Positions 12,830 through 64,000 of a stretch of 64,000 bases of DNA are shown here, piece by piece (within the stretch, counting starts at the first letter, position 1; each line of letters begins with the position of its first letter). The translations under genes were made by a program, and so were the position numbers. The notes below the pieces were generated by a model, which saw only the letters and a list, made by a program, of their open reading frames with translations, searched no databases and was not told the DNA's origin. This DNA is from Plotosus lineatus (taxonomy: Eukaryota > Chordata > Actinopteri > Siluriformes > Plotosidae). The stretch is from assembly GCA_024760905.1 (NCBI GenBank), contig CM045732.1, positions 53,602,996 through 53,666,995 on the forward strand, in the 5' to 3' direction.

Positions 12830-13960
12830 TCAACCTCTCCGTTTGTCTCTTTCTAACCTTCATGTTTACTGTTGATAACTGATGCACGAACCCATTCAGA
12901 ACTTTCCATTTCTATTTGATATTTTCACATTGTTTTTCCAGGTTTTAACTGAAAAGCTGATTTCAACTTTTGTACTTATTGTGCTTTTCACTGAAACACT
13001 TAGTCAAGTGAATCAAGTGAGTTTTGCACAACATTATATTGACAAAGATATGCCTGAAAAATATAGACTTCAAAAGTTTGTGACTGATGTGGTGTTGATG
13101 TGTTTTCTGTAAATGACACTAATGTGTCCTCTGTAAATCCAATTATGGAAATTTTGAATGTGACGTCAGACAATCGTAAATAAAAGACCACCCGTAATTG
13201 GTTAATCTGTAGATTTGTGAAGAGTAAGATATACACTGGCTGTATCCTGAGAGACAAACACGCTCTTATAAAGTGCACCCCACCATCAGCACCACCAAAA
13301 ACTGGCTGCAGCCCAAGCACGCATAGTGTGTGTATAAATGTTTTGAACATCCAATGATGTCATCAAATGCTGAAGGGATCTTCTGGGCAGTGTTTGCATT
13401 TTGAGGCCGATGCTTTATGTATAACAGATTCCATTCATCTCAAAGCTGAAATGAGTTTCTTCACCTTTACTGTGCGACAGTTGTGGATTAATGTGGTTTA
13501 ATATCAGGGATTACCCTGAGACTGTTCGTCCGATCGCACTGACATTAAAGCCTTCCTTTTAAAGCTCGGCACTCTCAGGTTGTCCTGCAATCCAATGCCT
13601 ATTAGTTTGAAGCTTATTATACCTGATTATGTCGGTTATATGCTGCTGTTTGTACACTCAATGCAGGACATTACAGCCGGCCTGTTAATAAAACTCTTAT
13701 CTAGTGCACACAGAGGACTTGGTTGGAGATAAGCAGGTGGCCATTATTGCTGTAATAAACTCGTTTCTGGTATGAAGAGTCGTTTCCTTCGCCCCATGAA
13801 GGGGAGACATGGCTGATTGTTGACAAGTTCGACCGTGAATACCATTTCATCGCATCACTGAGATTGTGTAGCTTGTGGTCGGTATACGTCGTAAATTTGT
13901 CGCCAAAGTAAAACATGCACACACGTCACGCACACAAACGAAACACATGTATGCGCACAC
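12830..13960. other. intergenic, no gene seen
   Basis: No element or exon with support was found here. Confidence 0.45.
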
Positions 13961-13969
13961 ACGAAGACA

Positions 13970-14052
13970 GGGCACGCGCGCGCGCGCGCGCATAACACAA
14001 ACACAAACACACGCGCGCGCGCGCACACACGCGCACACACACACACACACAC
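13970..14052. repeat. alternating purine-pyrimidine tract (CG)n/(CA)n
   Basis: Two (CG)n runs (13975-13991 and 14012-14023) lie among (CA)n repeats, a rare composition in this AT-rich region. Confidence 0.95.
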
Positions 14053-14117
14053 AATTCTTGTTGAGATGACAGTGTGAGCTGGCAGGGTGTGGTGGGGGTC
14101 ACTCATATGTTAGTGTT

Positions 14118-14333
14118 TTAGAACCTGATGATTGCAATCCGTTGTAAAGGTGATTTAGCACGCGCAGCCGCTGGATGGGGCAGGGTCACCCCCAGCGCGC
14201 TGATGAAATTCCGCAGAGAGGGTTCTCGAGGGACCGCGGGCCGACATCTGGTGGCCTCGCCCGTGTAGGCGAAGCGCTCCGGGCTCCTCATTAAGAGTGC
14301 TGACATGTCCTCCCTTTCTTCCCTCCTCCTCAC
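14118..14333 (-). other. CpG-rich patch with a 71-codon open frame, unidentified
   Basis: The stretch is GC-rich and full of CG, unlike its flanks. The minus strand is open for 71 codons with a mixed, protein-like composition (for example SPERFAYTGEATRCRPAV and EPSLRNFISALGVTL). I do not recognise it, and splice sites around it are weak. It may be a CpG island or regulatory element rather than an exon. Confidence 0.25.
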
Positions 14334-14339
14334 TCAGTC

Positions 14340-15878
14340 ATCATCCGAGCTCTTCGCCTCTGCGCCATAACAAGCAGCATTTAGCGAAAATCGGTGCTAT
14401 AGGCAAACCACTGAGCTCCAGCAACTCAGCACACTCTGATAAAGTAACTTTCAATCTTGGGCTCATGAATAATTTATCAGAGCCTCTCGAAAGCAAATGT
14501 GAGTGTAGTGACACTGTGACATTTAGGGAAATTGTGTTCAGGGTGGCTTTAATTTTTATATTTATACATTTTTAAAAAGGGCATTTGAAGCTGTGCTCTT
14601 GACGTATTTATTGATGTGTGTTATATTTTATATATAGCTACTTCTAAACCATTTTTGAATGGTAGATCTAAATCTCGCAGTATCCATACAACAAATATTC
14701 TTAGAGTATATTTGTTCAAACAAATAAGTCGGAAAACATTCCCTAGCTTTGTTATATTCTTCATTTTTAAACTTGCTTTATGGTTTGAAGCCTGATCTTG
14801 CCACTCTTTCTATTCTCTCATTTTTGCTTGACATAAATCGATATCGCCTTATTTGAATTTCGGACCTTATTTACAATTCATGAGTCTCTTTAACCTTTTC
14901 CATCTTGTTCCTGTCTCCTGTCCTGAAGAGCCAGATAATCTGCTGGATTTGTTTCCTAATAGCCTACAAGCTATCTTGTCTAAAAAAAAGAAGTTTGTTG
15001 ACTTGTGTGTGTTCTTTGCTATAATGATCACATTTTACTTGTCATAAACTAATGAGACTTGACGTAAAGCTGTAACGTAATAATTGTGCTTATTGATTTG
15101 TCGGAGTTTTTATTCAGGACTTGCCCTCGCATTTTGTGCACTTGTTAAGCTCAGACACTTGTAAGGTTTCTGCCGTAAATCATCTGGACAAAACCCAGGA
15201 CGTATTTTGGATGGATACTGTAAATGGAAGAGAAACGTGTTCCGAGCTCGTCGTCTTCAGCACCACGGATAGCGCCAGCACCTCACCGGAAGTGTCCATC
15301 CTCTTTATTGTTAAGAAATAAATAAATAAAAAAAAGATCAACATGTAGCCTAACTGCAGGTGTTTCCAGGCTGACCCAGAAAATCTCGGTATGTCTGCGG
15401 GTTTTGGTTACAGCTGAAAAGCGACCACACCTAAAAGTCGTTTGAAGCTGAAGCTCAATGGATTAAACAACTGGAAACAGATTTGTTCCTGCTTAGTCGG
15501 AGAAAACCTGCAGACACCGACACTTTTAGAATAAGCCTGAAGAGCACTGTTGCAGAGAGAAACTTTAAAGTGCTGTAGAAGTGCATTAGCACCAAAAAAA
15601 AAAAAAAAAATAGATCAAGAGAATAACACAGAATAGAACAGAGTGTCTCAACTCAGAGAAATTGGCTTCATACACAGATGGGTACGATTAAAATATTATC
15701 TTCAAATTAGATTTGCTTTGCACTGCAACACCGAGAAAGAGAAAGAAAGAAAAAGAAACGAAGAAACAAAGAAAAACGAAAGTGGCATGAGATGGTAAAC
15801 AAACACAACAGAACACTGTACACACCCGTTTTCCGCAAGGGAAGGTTTTATTGCAATATATATGTACGGTGTATGTGT

Positions 15879-15929
<51 letters not shown>

Positions 15930-17410
15930 CACATACACACACACACATCATTCATATAAAACAAATGAATAAATGAATCACATTGAGATAGACGATCTCA
16001 TTAAAATGGAATTCATTGATTGTAGAAATGACTTTGGAACATTTAAAATGACTGTTTATGATGTTCCTCCATCACTGTTTGGTAACTTACTAAAATCACA
16101 CACTGCAGAGGTTACATTATGTCATGCCTATCTATATCACCAGCTGCATTAAGTAGTAAAATAGAAGTCGCTCCTTCTTCCTTCCTTTTTCCAGCACAGA
16201 AGAAAACGTCGATCTGGTCAAGTGGTCCTAAACATTTCACAATTTTTGGATAGAACTGTTGAACTGTTAAGAACCACTGCACCAAACAGACCACATGGAC
16301 TCCATTTGCTTCCGGGTAGTGAAGGTGTGCAAGATGGCCATCTTCAAGCTTGGGCAATGTCCAACACCGCATACTCGTCTACTTAAGAGCAAGTCAAAGC
16401 AAGTCAAACGTACGACACGTGATGGTGGCACGTTACATTTGGCAGACTGTGATGTAAAGTAGTACTGTATGCGGTTTTATTACGACGCCGGCATCTTACC
16501 GTAGCCTGCTGGAGTCCGATATTATACAAGTATATTTCAGGTCCTTGCACAGAAAACTTGAAAAAAAAAAAAAAAAAAAAAAGGAAAGATCAAAACTGAC
16601 CAGAAAGGAGATCTTCACCCGCAGTGTCTTCGCCTCGATGAGCCAAGTGTGCGACAGTGCAGTGTTTTTATACTGTGAGCTTGGGGCACTGTTCATACAA
16701 GCCCTATTCACTGAGACAGGGTGGAATGAAGGCCGTGCAGGTCAGACCGGCTCTCCTGGCTTCCTGCGGCACCTACTCCCCAAACATTCAACTCCACATT
16801 CAACCTTGCACAGGACACCATTCTGTCTCGAGGTTCCAGGAACACTTTATCATTGAAAAAAAAATCCCATCCGACTATATCTTACAGAAATTCCCTGTTT
16901 ACTAAACGACACAGGGCTTTTTTATGATATCAGTAATATCTGATTCTTACTTGCTCTATTTAATATAAACTTTTCATTGTTTTTATGTTTTCAGTTAAAA
17001 AAAAAATGCTAAATGAAAGTGAAACAATGCTCATTGGTTCCTCTTGATTTCTGTAACCCAATGTGTAATATGTTTAAAACATATTACATATTATTGGATT
17101 AATTAAAGTCATTTACAATGCTGTGATATTTTGATTATTTCTTTGCATACAAACACACCTTGAACATGCCATGTGTTGGAAATTTCCTCACTCTCGCTTC
17201 ACACCCAGATCTACTCCACGCTTGGCAGCTATGATTACCTCAAATCTACTTGGTTCATCTAAGTGGATTTGTGTTCATCCAGCATTAGTGAGGTCAAGCA
17301 AGAGGAGGCCTGAGGTGGATTGTTTTTCAGAGTTCTGTGTGGCCCACTCAGGTTTGTCCTTTCCACATTGGAAAACCATGTCTTCATTGACTGGACATAC
17401 ACATTGGTAT
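14340..17410. other. intergenic region with simple repeats only
   Basis: It holds an A run (15593-15610), (TA)n plus (CA)n at 15883-15946, and an A run at 16560-16582. No gene or transposon was identified. Confidence 0.45.
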
Positions 17411-17759
17411 ACACATCTGTCTTCCTTTCGGCTTTTTCCCTTTTACTCGGAAGTCGCCACAGCGAATCATCTGATATTACGTCGGATGCCCTTCCTGTCA
17501 CAACCCTTTTAGCAAGGGACAGAAACATGCTGACGGCTTTGCAGCCTACTCTTTACGAATGTCAGCAATGGTTCTTTTACATGCCTCTCAGTGAGAAACA
17601 TGGCCCGCCTTTGATAAGCCAATTAGCAAATTAGCAGCACTGGGGGGGGGGGGGGGGGGGGGGGAGTGACAACCTTGTGGAGAGTGGGACTCGAACCCCC
17701 AACCTTTGGATCAGCGATCCAGCGCCTAATACCACTAGACCACCACTGCCCCGACATAC
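17411..17759 (-). mobile_element. SINE-A (tRNA head, RTE-type 3' tail)
   Basis: On the minus strand the element runs from a tRNA-like head (GGGGCAGTGGTGGTCTAGTG; B box GGTTCGAGTCC) through a conserved body to a tail with CGCTGTGGCGACTTCCGAGT. It is flanked by a 16-bp duplication ACATACACATTGGTAT (17395-17410 and 17760-17775). A G run of about 23 (17641-17663) is an internal expansion. Confidence 0.9.
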
Positions 17760-17954
17760 ACATACACATTGGTATGTCATATTGAAATATGTTTTGGCCT
17801 CTTAGGTCCAATGAAGAAAAATTATAATAAAAAAATATTCAAAAACTTCCATTCCAAGTATGTTTCCAACGTCGTGGCAATATAGGTAGAACCACATACG
17901 GGCGGGATGGTCAGGTCAGATGGTCACTTCATGTATACTACCGGTTATCAATAT

Positions 17955-18242
17955 GGGTTTTTACACCCGAGTCTAGTGGTTCATCAGGCCGGTGCTTATC
18001 CCCGGTTTCTGTAGCGTGAAGCGACCAGGAGTTCAACTCCACCTGGATGGGATGCTAGTCCATCGCAGGTTACCTTCCCAGTATATTTTATATGGTACCC
18101 ATTTATACTGCTAGGTGAACAGAGGCACACTTGTGGTTGAGACCTTGAATGACCTCTTAGCACAGTGAGGGTCTCAGTGGGATTCGAACTCACAACCTCC
18201 CGATCATGAGCGCAGCATCCTAACCACTACACCACCGGCCCC
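17955..18242 (-). mobile_element. SINE-D (tRNA-like head, fish type)
   Basis: On the minus strand it opens GGGGCCGGTGGTGTAGTGGT with a B box GAGTTCGAATCC, and ends with the GGATGGGATGCTAGTCCATC segment and TTTACACCCGAG motif (as read on plus). Two further copies lie at 52560 and 52945. Confidence 0.85.
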
Positions 18243-18710
18243 ACAAGTTATCAATATACATTTCTCTTATTTTGCAAGTTTTACACATATATTCATATAA
18301 ATAAATAGCAAATATCTTGGAAGAGATGGGAGAAAGACCCATGACAGCACGATTTGTTACTAACATACATAGATATTTCTTTTCATCACTATGGTACAGT
18401 ATGTACAGGAACTACAGTACAGTACTGTATATCAGAGTACAGAACAGGCTGCATGTTATAGAATGTGCTCTAGATAATTGTACGTAGAAATTATATTTAT
18501 CTGATGTCAGCCTTCTGGTATTGGTAAACTAAAAGGAAGGGAAACATTGATTCAAGAATGAAAACAACTTAGATTGCCACACAATGTCATCAACAAGATG
18601 CTCATTAATAACCATGTTTACATAGATATTTACTCATGTAATCAAATAAATATGAAATGAAAAAGAAAAGTTGCATGTATACAAGAAAATGTTCATGAAT
18701 GTATCACTCT

Positions 18711-18778
<68 letters not shown>

Positions 18779-18921
18779 ACGCGAATTTACAGATAACAGC
18801 TAAATAAACATGCTTGTACTTGAAGATGCTCCATATTTTGACACGACTGTAATGTGATAATACAACCTATAGTAACATTTATATTAATGAGAGCTGAAGG
18901 GAGGGAAGAGAGTATTCAGTC

Positions 18922-18960
<39 letters not shown>

Positions 18961-20445
18961 GAGAGAGATTACTCTGCCTCGAGTAACAATTAATAAGCAC
19001 AACACAAGCAAGTAGGATGAAAATGGTTTATTTTCATATTTGTGCTTATTTAACATTAGGTATAGATTTGCTTACATATTCCATTTTATACACAACTCAC
19101 ATTCATAGGATTCAGTCATTCATTTTCTAAACAACTTAATCATAATTCATATAATCAATAATCATGGGGAGACTGGCGTCCATCTCAGCCGACTCGGGAG
19201 AGGGCAGAGTCACCCTTGTCAGCTCACCAGACCATGACATGGATTCATATAATACAGTTTTTCATCAGTATCATCTTCAGAATACAATATTTTTTGATGA
19301 TCACAAATAAAATTTACTTACATCTTCTCAGTTTTCAGATATTACCTGAGTAATACATATTTATTTTAAAACCATATAACACTGTATGTTGGTGTGAATG
19401 GAAAAGTGAATAAATATTGCACATTTTGTGGTAGTTTACATTAGCAGATGGGAAATTAGCAAAAAGCTAAGCCAATGATGGCTGGTGTTAATCATAACAC
19501 TTTGTTTCCATTTCATTACACACTAATGTGATAAGTAAACCAGATTACACAAGATATGACTGAATAGCATATCGGAATTGGAACTATTTCCAAACATGGG
19601 CTTTTCTAATGCAATTTATAATATGTACAGTGCATATTGCAACCCAAGCTGTAAGCTGAAATGAGATAATACTTCATCAGTTTTTTAATCTTGCTCCTTG
19701 GTGTGTATGTGCAATTCCCTTTCGGTGGCAGAGGTCCAGAGTTCGAATCCTGAATAAGTTCTGGTTTGCGGGATTGGTGATCCAATAATTAGACACACTG
19801 GGTTACTGACCAGAATGTTATGGACTCAAACCTCAGCATTGGCAAGATGCCAATGTTAGGCCCTTGAGCAGAGGCCCTTAACCTGCTCTGCTCTAGGGAT
19901 GCTGTATCCTGGCTGACTCTGAAGCGTCACTTTAATACTTAATACTACTTTTGTTACAGTGGTTCTTCTGTGGGTCTATGGAATCAGACCAAACATTCAG
20001 TCTTCACTCCCCGTACACATTAATGCTGGGCACCCGTGACACTTTTGCCAGTTGGTAGGTATTTCATAACGCATAACACAAATGTTGCTTTCAACACATT
20101 GACTTCGAGAACTGAGTGTTTACTTTCTGCCTAATACATCACACTTCTTGGTACGTATCATTGTAATGAGATCATAAATATTATTCACCTCACATTTCAG
20201 TGATGATAACATTTTGGATATTATGACCGATTGGTACACATATGGTTCTAAGACAAATATGGAGCATTGTTAATATCCAGTACATTTACAGTACAAATAC
20301 TGCTATATACATTTCCTCTGTGACCCAATTTCTATTATATTGCAATTGATCTCAAGTAAAATTCACTTTTTAAAGTCAAACAGGGTGCATTTTCCACAGT
20401 CACGGTTCTTTCCTGGGTTCTTTCTCAAGCTGCTGAACTATTAGG
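18243..20445. other. intergenic region downstream of aspg
   Basis: It contains a (GT)n run (18713-18776), a (GA)n run (18920-18968), a SINE-C tail fragment (19150-19245) and a decayed SINE (19690-19990). The rest is AT-rich and without a visible gene. Confidence 0.5.
19690..19990 (+). mobile_element. decayed tRNA-derived SINE-E
   Basis: It shows ACTGACCAGAATGTTATGGA, then AGGCCCTTGAGCAGAGGCCC and a CTCTGCTCTAGGGATGCTGT segment. These are in the order of SINEs I know from otophysan fish, here degenerate. Confidence 0.55.
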
Positions 20446-20451
20446 TTTATT
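20446..20451 (-). terminator. aspg polyadenylation signal AATAAA
   Basis: The hexamer AATAAA reads on the minus strand 115 bp downstream of the aspg stop codon. The short implied 3' UTR is plausible; usage is inferred. Confidence 0.5.
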
Positions 20452-20565
20452 CGGTTAAAAAGATCTGTGTGCTTTATGAAAATGTAGCACAGTGTTAAGA
20501 AATCACTCTACAAATAAAGCGAATTAAAAAACAACAAAGGGAAGAATGCTGGGAGGATTGTCTTC

Positions 20566-60679
<40,114 letters not shown>

Positions 60680-60900
60680 ATCTGATATTCTGCCCGCAAG
60701 TACAGTTACTCAAGGTCTTAAAGGCGCAGCACAGTGTGGAAGGCCATTGGGGTCATAACTATCGTGCTCGAAGTTCACGTACACGGATACAAACACAACA
60801 ATCGGTGATTTCAAACAGAGAAATCCTTGAATAGTCCTCAAAAGTCTTGGAAACGCTCCAAGAACATCAACTATGGGGTGACTTGACTGAGAACTTTCTT
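60680..60900 (-). promoter_or_regulatory. aspg 5' flank / putative promoter
   Basis: The 220 bp before the aspg ATG contain no repeat and no obvious TATA box. The start context is AGATATGGCG. The sequence CTTGCGGGCAG 14 bp upstream could be a splice acceptor, so an untranslated first exon further upstream is possible. Confidence 0.35.
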
Positions 60901-61114
60901 AGTAAGTATGTAGGGTGGGAAGACAACCATTTATTTTTAACCCATGTGTAATTCTGGCAGTCTTTGTACAGGATGTTTCTCGTGGAAAAACACAGCTTTA
61001 TCTTTGTCCCAGTTTTTAATCTCCCTGACGCATTGTCCCCTGTCATGGTGATGTCATAAGGGGTGGGTACCCCTCTGTATGATATCATCACCTATCCTAC
61101 ATACACGCCCCACA

Positions 61115-61150
61115 CGATTAGATTAGATTAGATTAGATTAGATTAGATTC
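61115..61150. repeat. (GATTA)n repeat
   Basis: About seven GATTA units upstream of aspg. Confidence 0.95.
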
Positions 61151-61274
61151 GTTACATAAGTATAAATACAGAGTAACGAAATACAGTTTAGTATCCAATA
61201 AGAAGTGCAGAGAGCAGCAAGTGCAATATATACAGAATGTATAGTTAGTAGCAGTGAATAGTCATGTACAGATT

Positions 61275-61613
61275 CAGTTCAGTTCATTTTCTGCAACCGC
61301 TTAATCCTAATTAGGGTCACGTGGAGGAGGCTGGCACCCATCCCAGCCAACTCCGGGCAAGGGCAGAGTACAACCTGGACAGCTCACCAGGGCGGAAACA
61401 CACTGACGGCTTTGTAGCCTACTCTTGTCGAAAGTCAGCAATGGTTCTTTTACATGAACCTCTCACCGTAGACGATGAGAGACATGGCCGGCCTTTGATA
61501 ACCCAGTTAGCTGCACTGGGGGGACAGTGACAACCTTGTGGAGAGTGGGACTCGAATCCCCAACCTTTGGATCAGCAATCCAGCACCTTATATCACTAGG
61601 CCACCACTGCCCT
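61275..61613 (-). mobile_element. SINE-B, chimeric SINE with 13-bp TSD
   Basis: On the minus strand SINE-A head and body lead into the SINE-C tail at CGTCAGTGTGTTTCCGCCCT. Flanks TCATGTACAGATT at 61262-61274 and 61614-61626 are exact. Confidence 0.93.
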
Positions 61614-61949
61614 TCATGTACAGATTGTGTATGAATAATGTTAGCAGTTATGTACAGATATCAGTATAATGGTGAGAATAAATTAGCATTAAGAGTCTGT
61701 CGGCAGGATGAGAGGAGTTCCTGAGAATTCTGCATGCCTCTTTTTCCGGGAGTGGGCAATACAGGTATTATTTTTTTCCTCATTCTTTTAGGATACAGGT
61801 CTTAAGGTATGCAACATTATATGTTCACTCTCACATTTTCTCTAAAATTCATCACAGACCACACCACTCGTGAAAACAAATCAAGACTAAACAGTTCAAT
61901 TCAGCTCCTGCTCCATCTTTTTCTACAGTCATCGCTTCGGATAATGCGT

Positions 61950-63330
61950 GCAGTGTTGGCTTAATGCACGGGCGGCAACCGTTGCCATTCAAAGAGTCAT
62001 TTGGACCCGTTTTCCACATTAAAGAAAACACTGGGAGCCACAAATCCTTTTTTGACATTTAAAATCAAATAAGACTGCATATAATGTTTTACCCCTTTTC
62101 CTTCATGTTAATATAAAACAACAATGTGTTGCATTGATTTAAACGACTGCAGTGACAATTAAATTACAATTCTGCTTGCAACAAAAACATTTAGATTAAA
62201 AAAAATCGCCAGCCTCCCCGCAACCCTAATTAGCATTAAGTGGTTCAGAAAATGGATGAATGTGTTCGAGTCCTTGTATTTTTATAAAGAAAAAGAATAT
62301 CTGTCCCACGAAGCATGGGACGGGGTGCAGCCAGATGTGTTAACGGGTTGGGCAGTCTACCCATCACTCCCTTCGTGGGATCTTATTTTTCTTTATTCAT
62401 TATGTAAATGTTGTTTTGTCATGATTTTAATTTACAAAAACAACAGCAACACGGAAAAGTATATGAAGACTTATTTTAAGAAGGAACCCGCTCAACATTC
62501 TTTTAAATAATATTAATGCTTAATGCTGCACTGGCCGCCCCATTCTCAGAGTGGACACTGAACCACACCCAGTTTTTTATTTTGTCACTGGGAGGAGAGT
62601 TATTTAATTCGGAGATATAAACAAATCTCATTCACCGTCTCTTACTTCAGCTGTTGATTTCTGTTCCTGGATTACAAACCCCGGCGGCGGAAAAAAAGCT
62701 CTCACTCGCCGCGCTGCTGATGGTGAGAACACTCCTTGTCATGAGCACAAGAATTTGGAAATCCACCAACACAGCAGATCAAAAACACTGAGACTCTCAA
62801 TGGAGCTGATTGATATAACAAGAACACACACACAAAATCACCCCGCCTACACCAAATAAATATCCGCCCACACCATGACGGTTAATTTTCATCTGTAATT
62901 TTCAACCCCAAAAGAGCATTTTTGGAAGGATACCCACTGGGTACCTGTGGATACATGACCGTTACAGGACTCTGCCTTAGGCAGATTCTCCCATCATTAA
63001 GGTGAAAGCTAGTTTTGATGAAGTGGTTTTTGTAGACGATGTTTGTGGTGCACCCGTCGGCCACCGTAAAGTTCAACATTATTTTGAAAAGCCACGGAGC
63101 CGCACCAGAGAGGTGAAAGAGCCACATGCGGCTCCGGAGCCATGGGTTGCCAACTCCTGGCTTAGTGGATAAGGTGATGGGTTACTGAGCTGAAGGTTAG
63201 TGGTTCTATCACCACTATTGGACCCTTGAGAAAGGCCCGTAACCTGCAATTGTTTAGTTGTATTAAAAAAGAATGATACTGTAATTGTAAGATGTTCTAA
63301 ATGTAAGCTTCTGCCAAATGATTCATATTG
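61950..63330 (+). mobile_element. SINE-E split by a hAT element
   Basis: The head begins GCAGTGTTGGCTTAATG before the hAT and resumes GCTTAGTGGATAAGGTGATG after it. It runs on through ACTATTGGACCCTTGAGAAA and TTAGTTGTATTAAAAAAGAA to the tail AAGCTTCTGCCAAATG. Confidence 0.75.
61967..63159. mobile_element. hAT-type non-autonomous element with 8-bp TSD
   Basis: The ends CACGGGCGGCAACC and, inverted, CAGGAGTTGGCAACC are hAT-like termini; the subterminal GAGCCACATGCGGCTCCGGA is common in fish hAT elements. Flanks GCTTAATG (61959-61966) and GCTTAGTG (63160-63167) match at 7 of 8. No transposase frame was found. A SINE-C tail piece lies inside (62205-62262). Confidence 0.78.
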
Positions 63331-63589
63331 ATTCACTGTAATGATTCACTGTCGTGATCAAATGATTCACTAATGCTCAGGCCTCAGATCTGAATTTTAC
63401 TCCAACAGTTGCTTAAAATTGGTGCAAAATAGAAACCTTTATGAACCTATCAGGAATTAATGGAGCACTGACAACACAAAAACCTGCAAATTATTGACAA
63501 TTAACTATTGCTAACAAATACTGACTCAACTTTAAGTTCATCTCAGTGAGTAACAACTTCCAATTTCATACACAGAATGTTTTCAAGTA

Positions 63590-63655
63590 CAGTGGTACTA
63601 TACCTCGTCTAACGAGTGTCCCTTATAATGATTTTTCCATGATACAAGCTTCAAA
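63590..63655 (+). mobile_element. pogo/Tigger-like terminus
   Basis: CAGTGGTACTATACCTCGTC followed by TAACGAGTGTCCC, next to TA, is like the fish Tigger end (CAGTGGTACCTCG..TTACGAGT). The other end is not in view. Confidence 0.5.
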
Positions 63656-63900
63656 CCCACCAAAAATCTGCTCTATCCAATGGGCAAAAACTGGCCCTGG
63701 CATGGTGTTTCGGGCATATCCAACCAGGAAGAGACCCCAGGGTTGATCTAGAGACTATGTCTCTCGGCTTCCTGAAGAGCTGGAGGAAATGACTGAGGGA
63801 AGGGACATCTGGATCTCATTGCTTAGGTTGCTGCCCCCACAACCCAACCATGAAAGAAGAAGATGATGATGATGATGATGATGATGATGACGATGATGAA
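63655..63900 (+). mobile_element. LINE 3' end (Rex3/RTE-like) with (GAT)n tail
   Basis: A frame reads RDYVSRLPEELEEMTEGRDI and WISLLRLLPPQP, the usual C-terminus of a fish LINE, followed by an AAGAAGATGATGATG tail with about 14 GAT units (63856-63899). Assignment to Rex3 is from memory of its GATG-type tail. Confidence 0.6.
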
Positions 63901-64000
63901 ATTAGAAATGTAATAAATGATAAAATTGAAAAACTAAGATGTCTCTTACATTAGTTTGTCAAAAAAATATGGAAATGGGAATAATGAAATAAGTAAAACT

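Noticed and set aside
12230..12882. Two frames of more than 200 codons rich in Ser and Leu
   Set aside because: They translate the polypyrimidine tract; both overlap in different frames and have no start context or homology.

Overview
The window is vertebrate nuclear DNA, almost certainly from a ray-finned (teleost) fish. The evidence is long introns with canonical GT-AG sites, very abundant (CA/GT)n and (AT)n microsatellites, several fish-type tRNA-derived SINEs, RTE- and L2-like LINE pieces, and hAT/pogo-type DNA transposon remnants. No operon, Shine-Dalgarno site, CRISPR array or other prokaryotic feature is present. The SINE types resemble ones I know from otophysan fish such as catfish, but the exact lineage is inference.

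Two protein genes can be supported, both on the minus strand. The main one is aspg (cytosolic L-asparaginase with ankyrin repeats, also called 60 kDa lysophospholipase). Eighteen coding exons from 60679 down to 20566 join in frame through GT-AG introns to a 660-residue protein. It has an extra Ser/Arg-rich N-terminus, a type I asparaginase domain with the TGGTIG and HGTDT motifs, ankyrin repeats, and a short acidic tail made partly by two micro-exons. Downstream, at 9451-9950, lie the first exons of a kif26-type gene, most likely kif26a. The order aspg then kif26a on one strand is the same as in tetrapods. The rest of kif26a would lie beyond position 1.

Layout: 1-9450 is the large first part of a kif26a intron, with a hAT-type short element (1085-1692) and a 2.4 kb minisatellite of about 32-bp units (7020-9415) ending some 35 bp from a splice donor. 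9451-9950 holds the kif26a exons and 9951-10200 a CpG-rich promoter-like zone. 11767-11901 is a possible alternative first exon, followed by a 470-bp polypyrimidine tract. 12000-20445 is intergenic. 20446-60679 is aspg, whose 14.9-kb intron 2 (41473-56384) is packed with transposable elements. 60680-64000 is upstream of aspg and holds a hAT element inserted in a SINE.

The most interesting signals are in the mobile DNA. Four SINE copies share one chimeric junction (body of one SINE, 3' tail of another), all four with target-site duplications. A near-complete LINE (46648-49862) sits inside a SINE and is flanked by an 11-bp duplication. A 1.2-kb hAT element sits inside another SINE. Two tRNA-Leu-like sequences with shared flanks occur 1 kb apart, one split by a SINE. 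A foldback LINE leader lies inside a pogo-like element. I saw no wholly new gene system.
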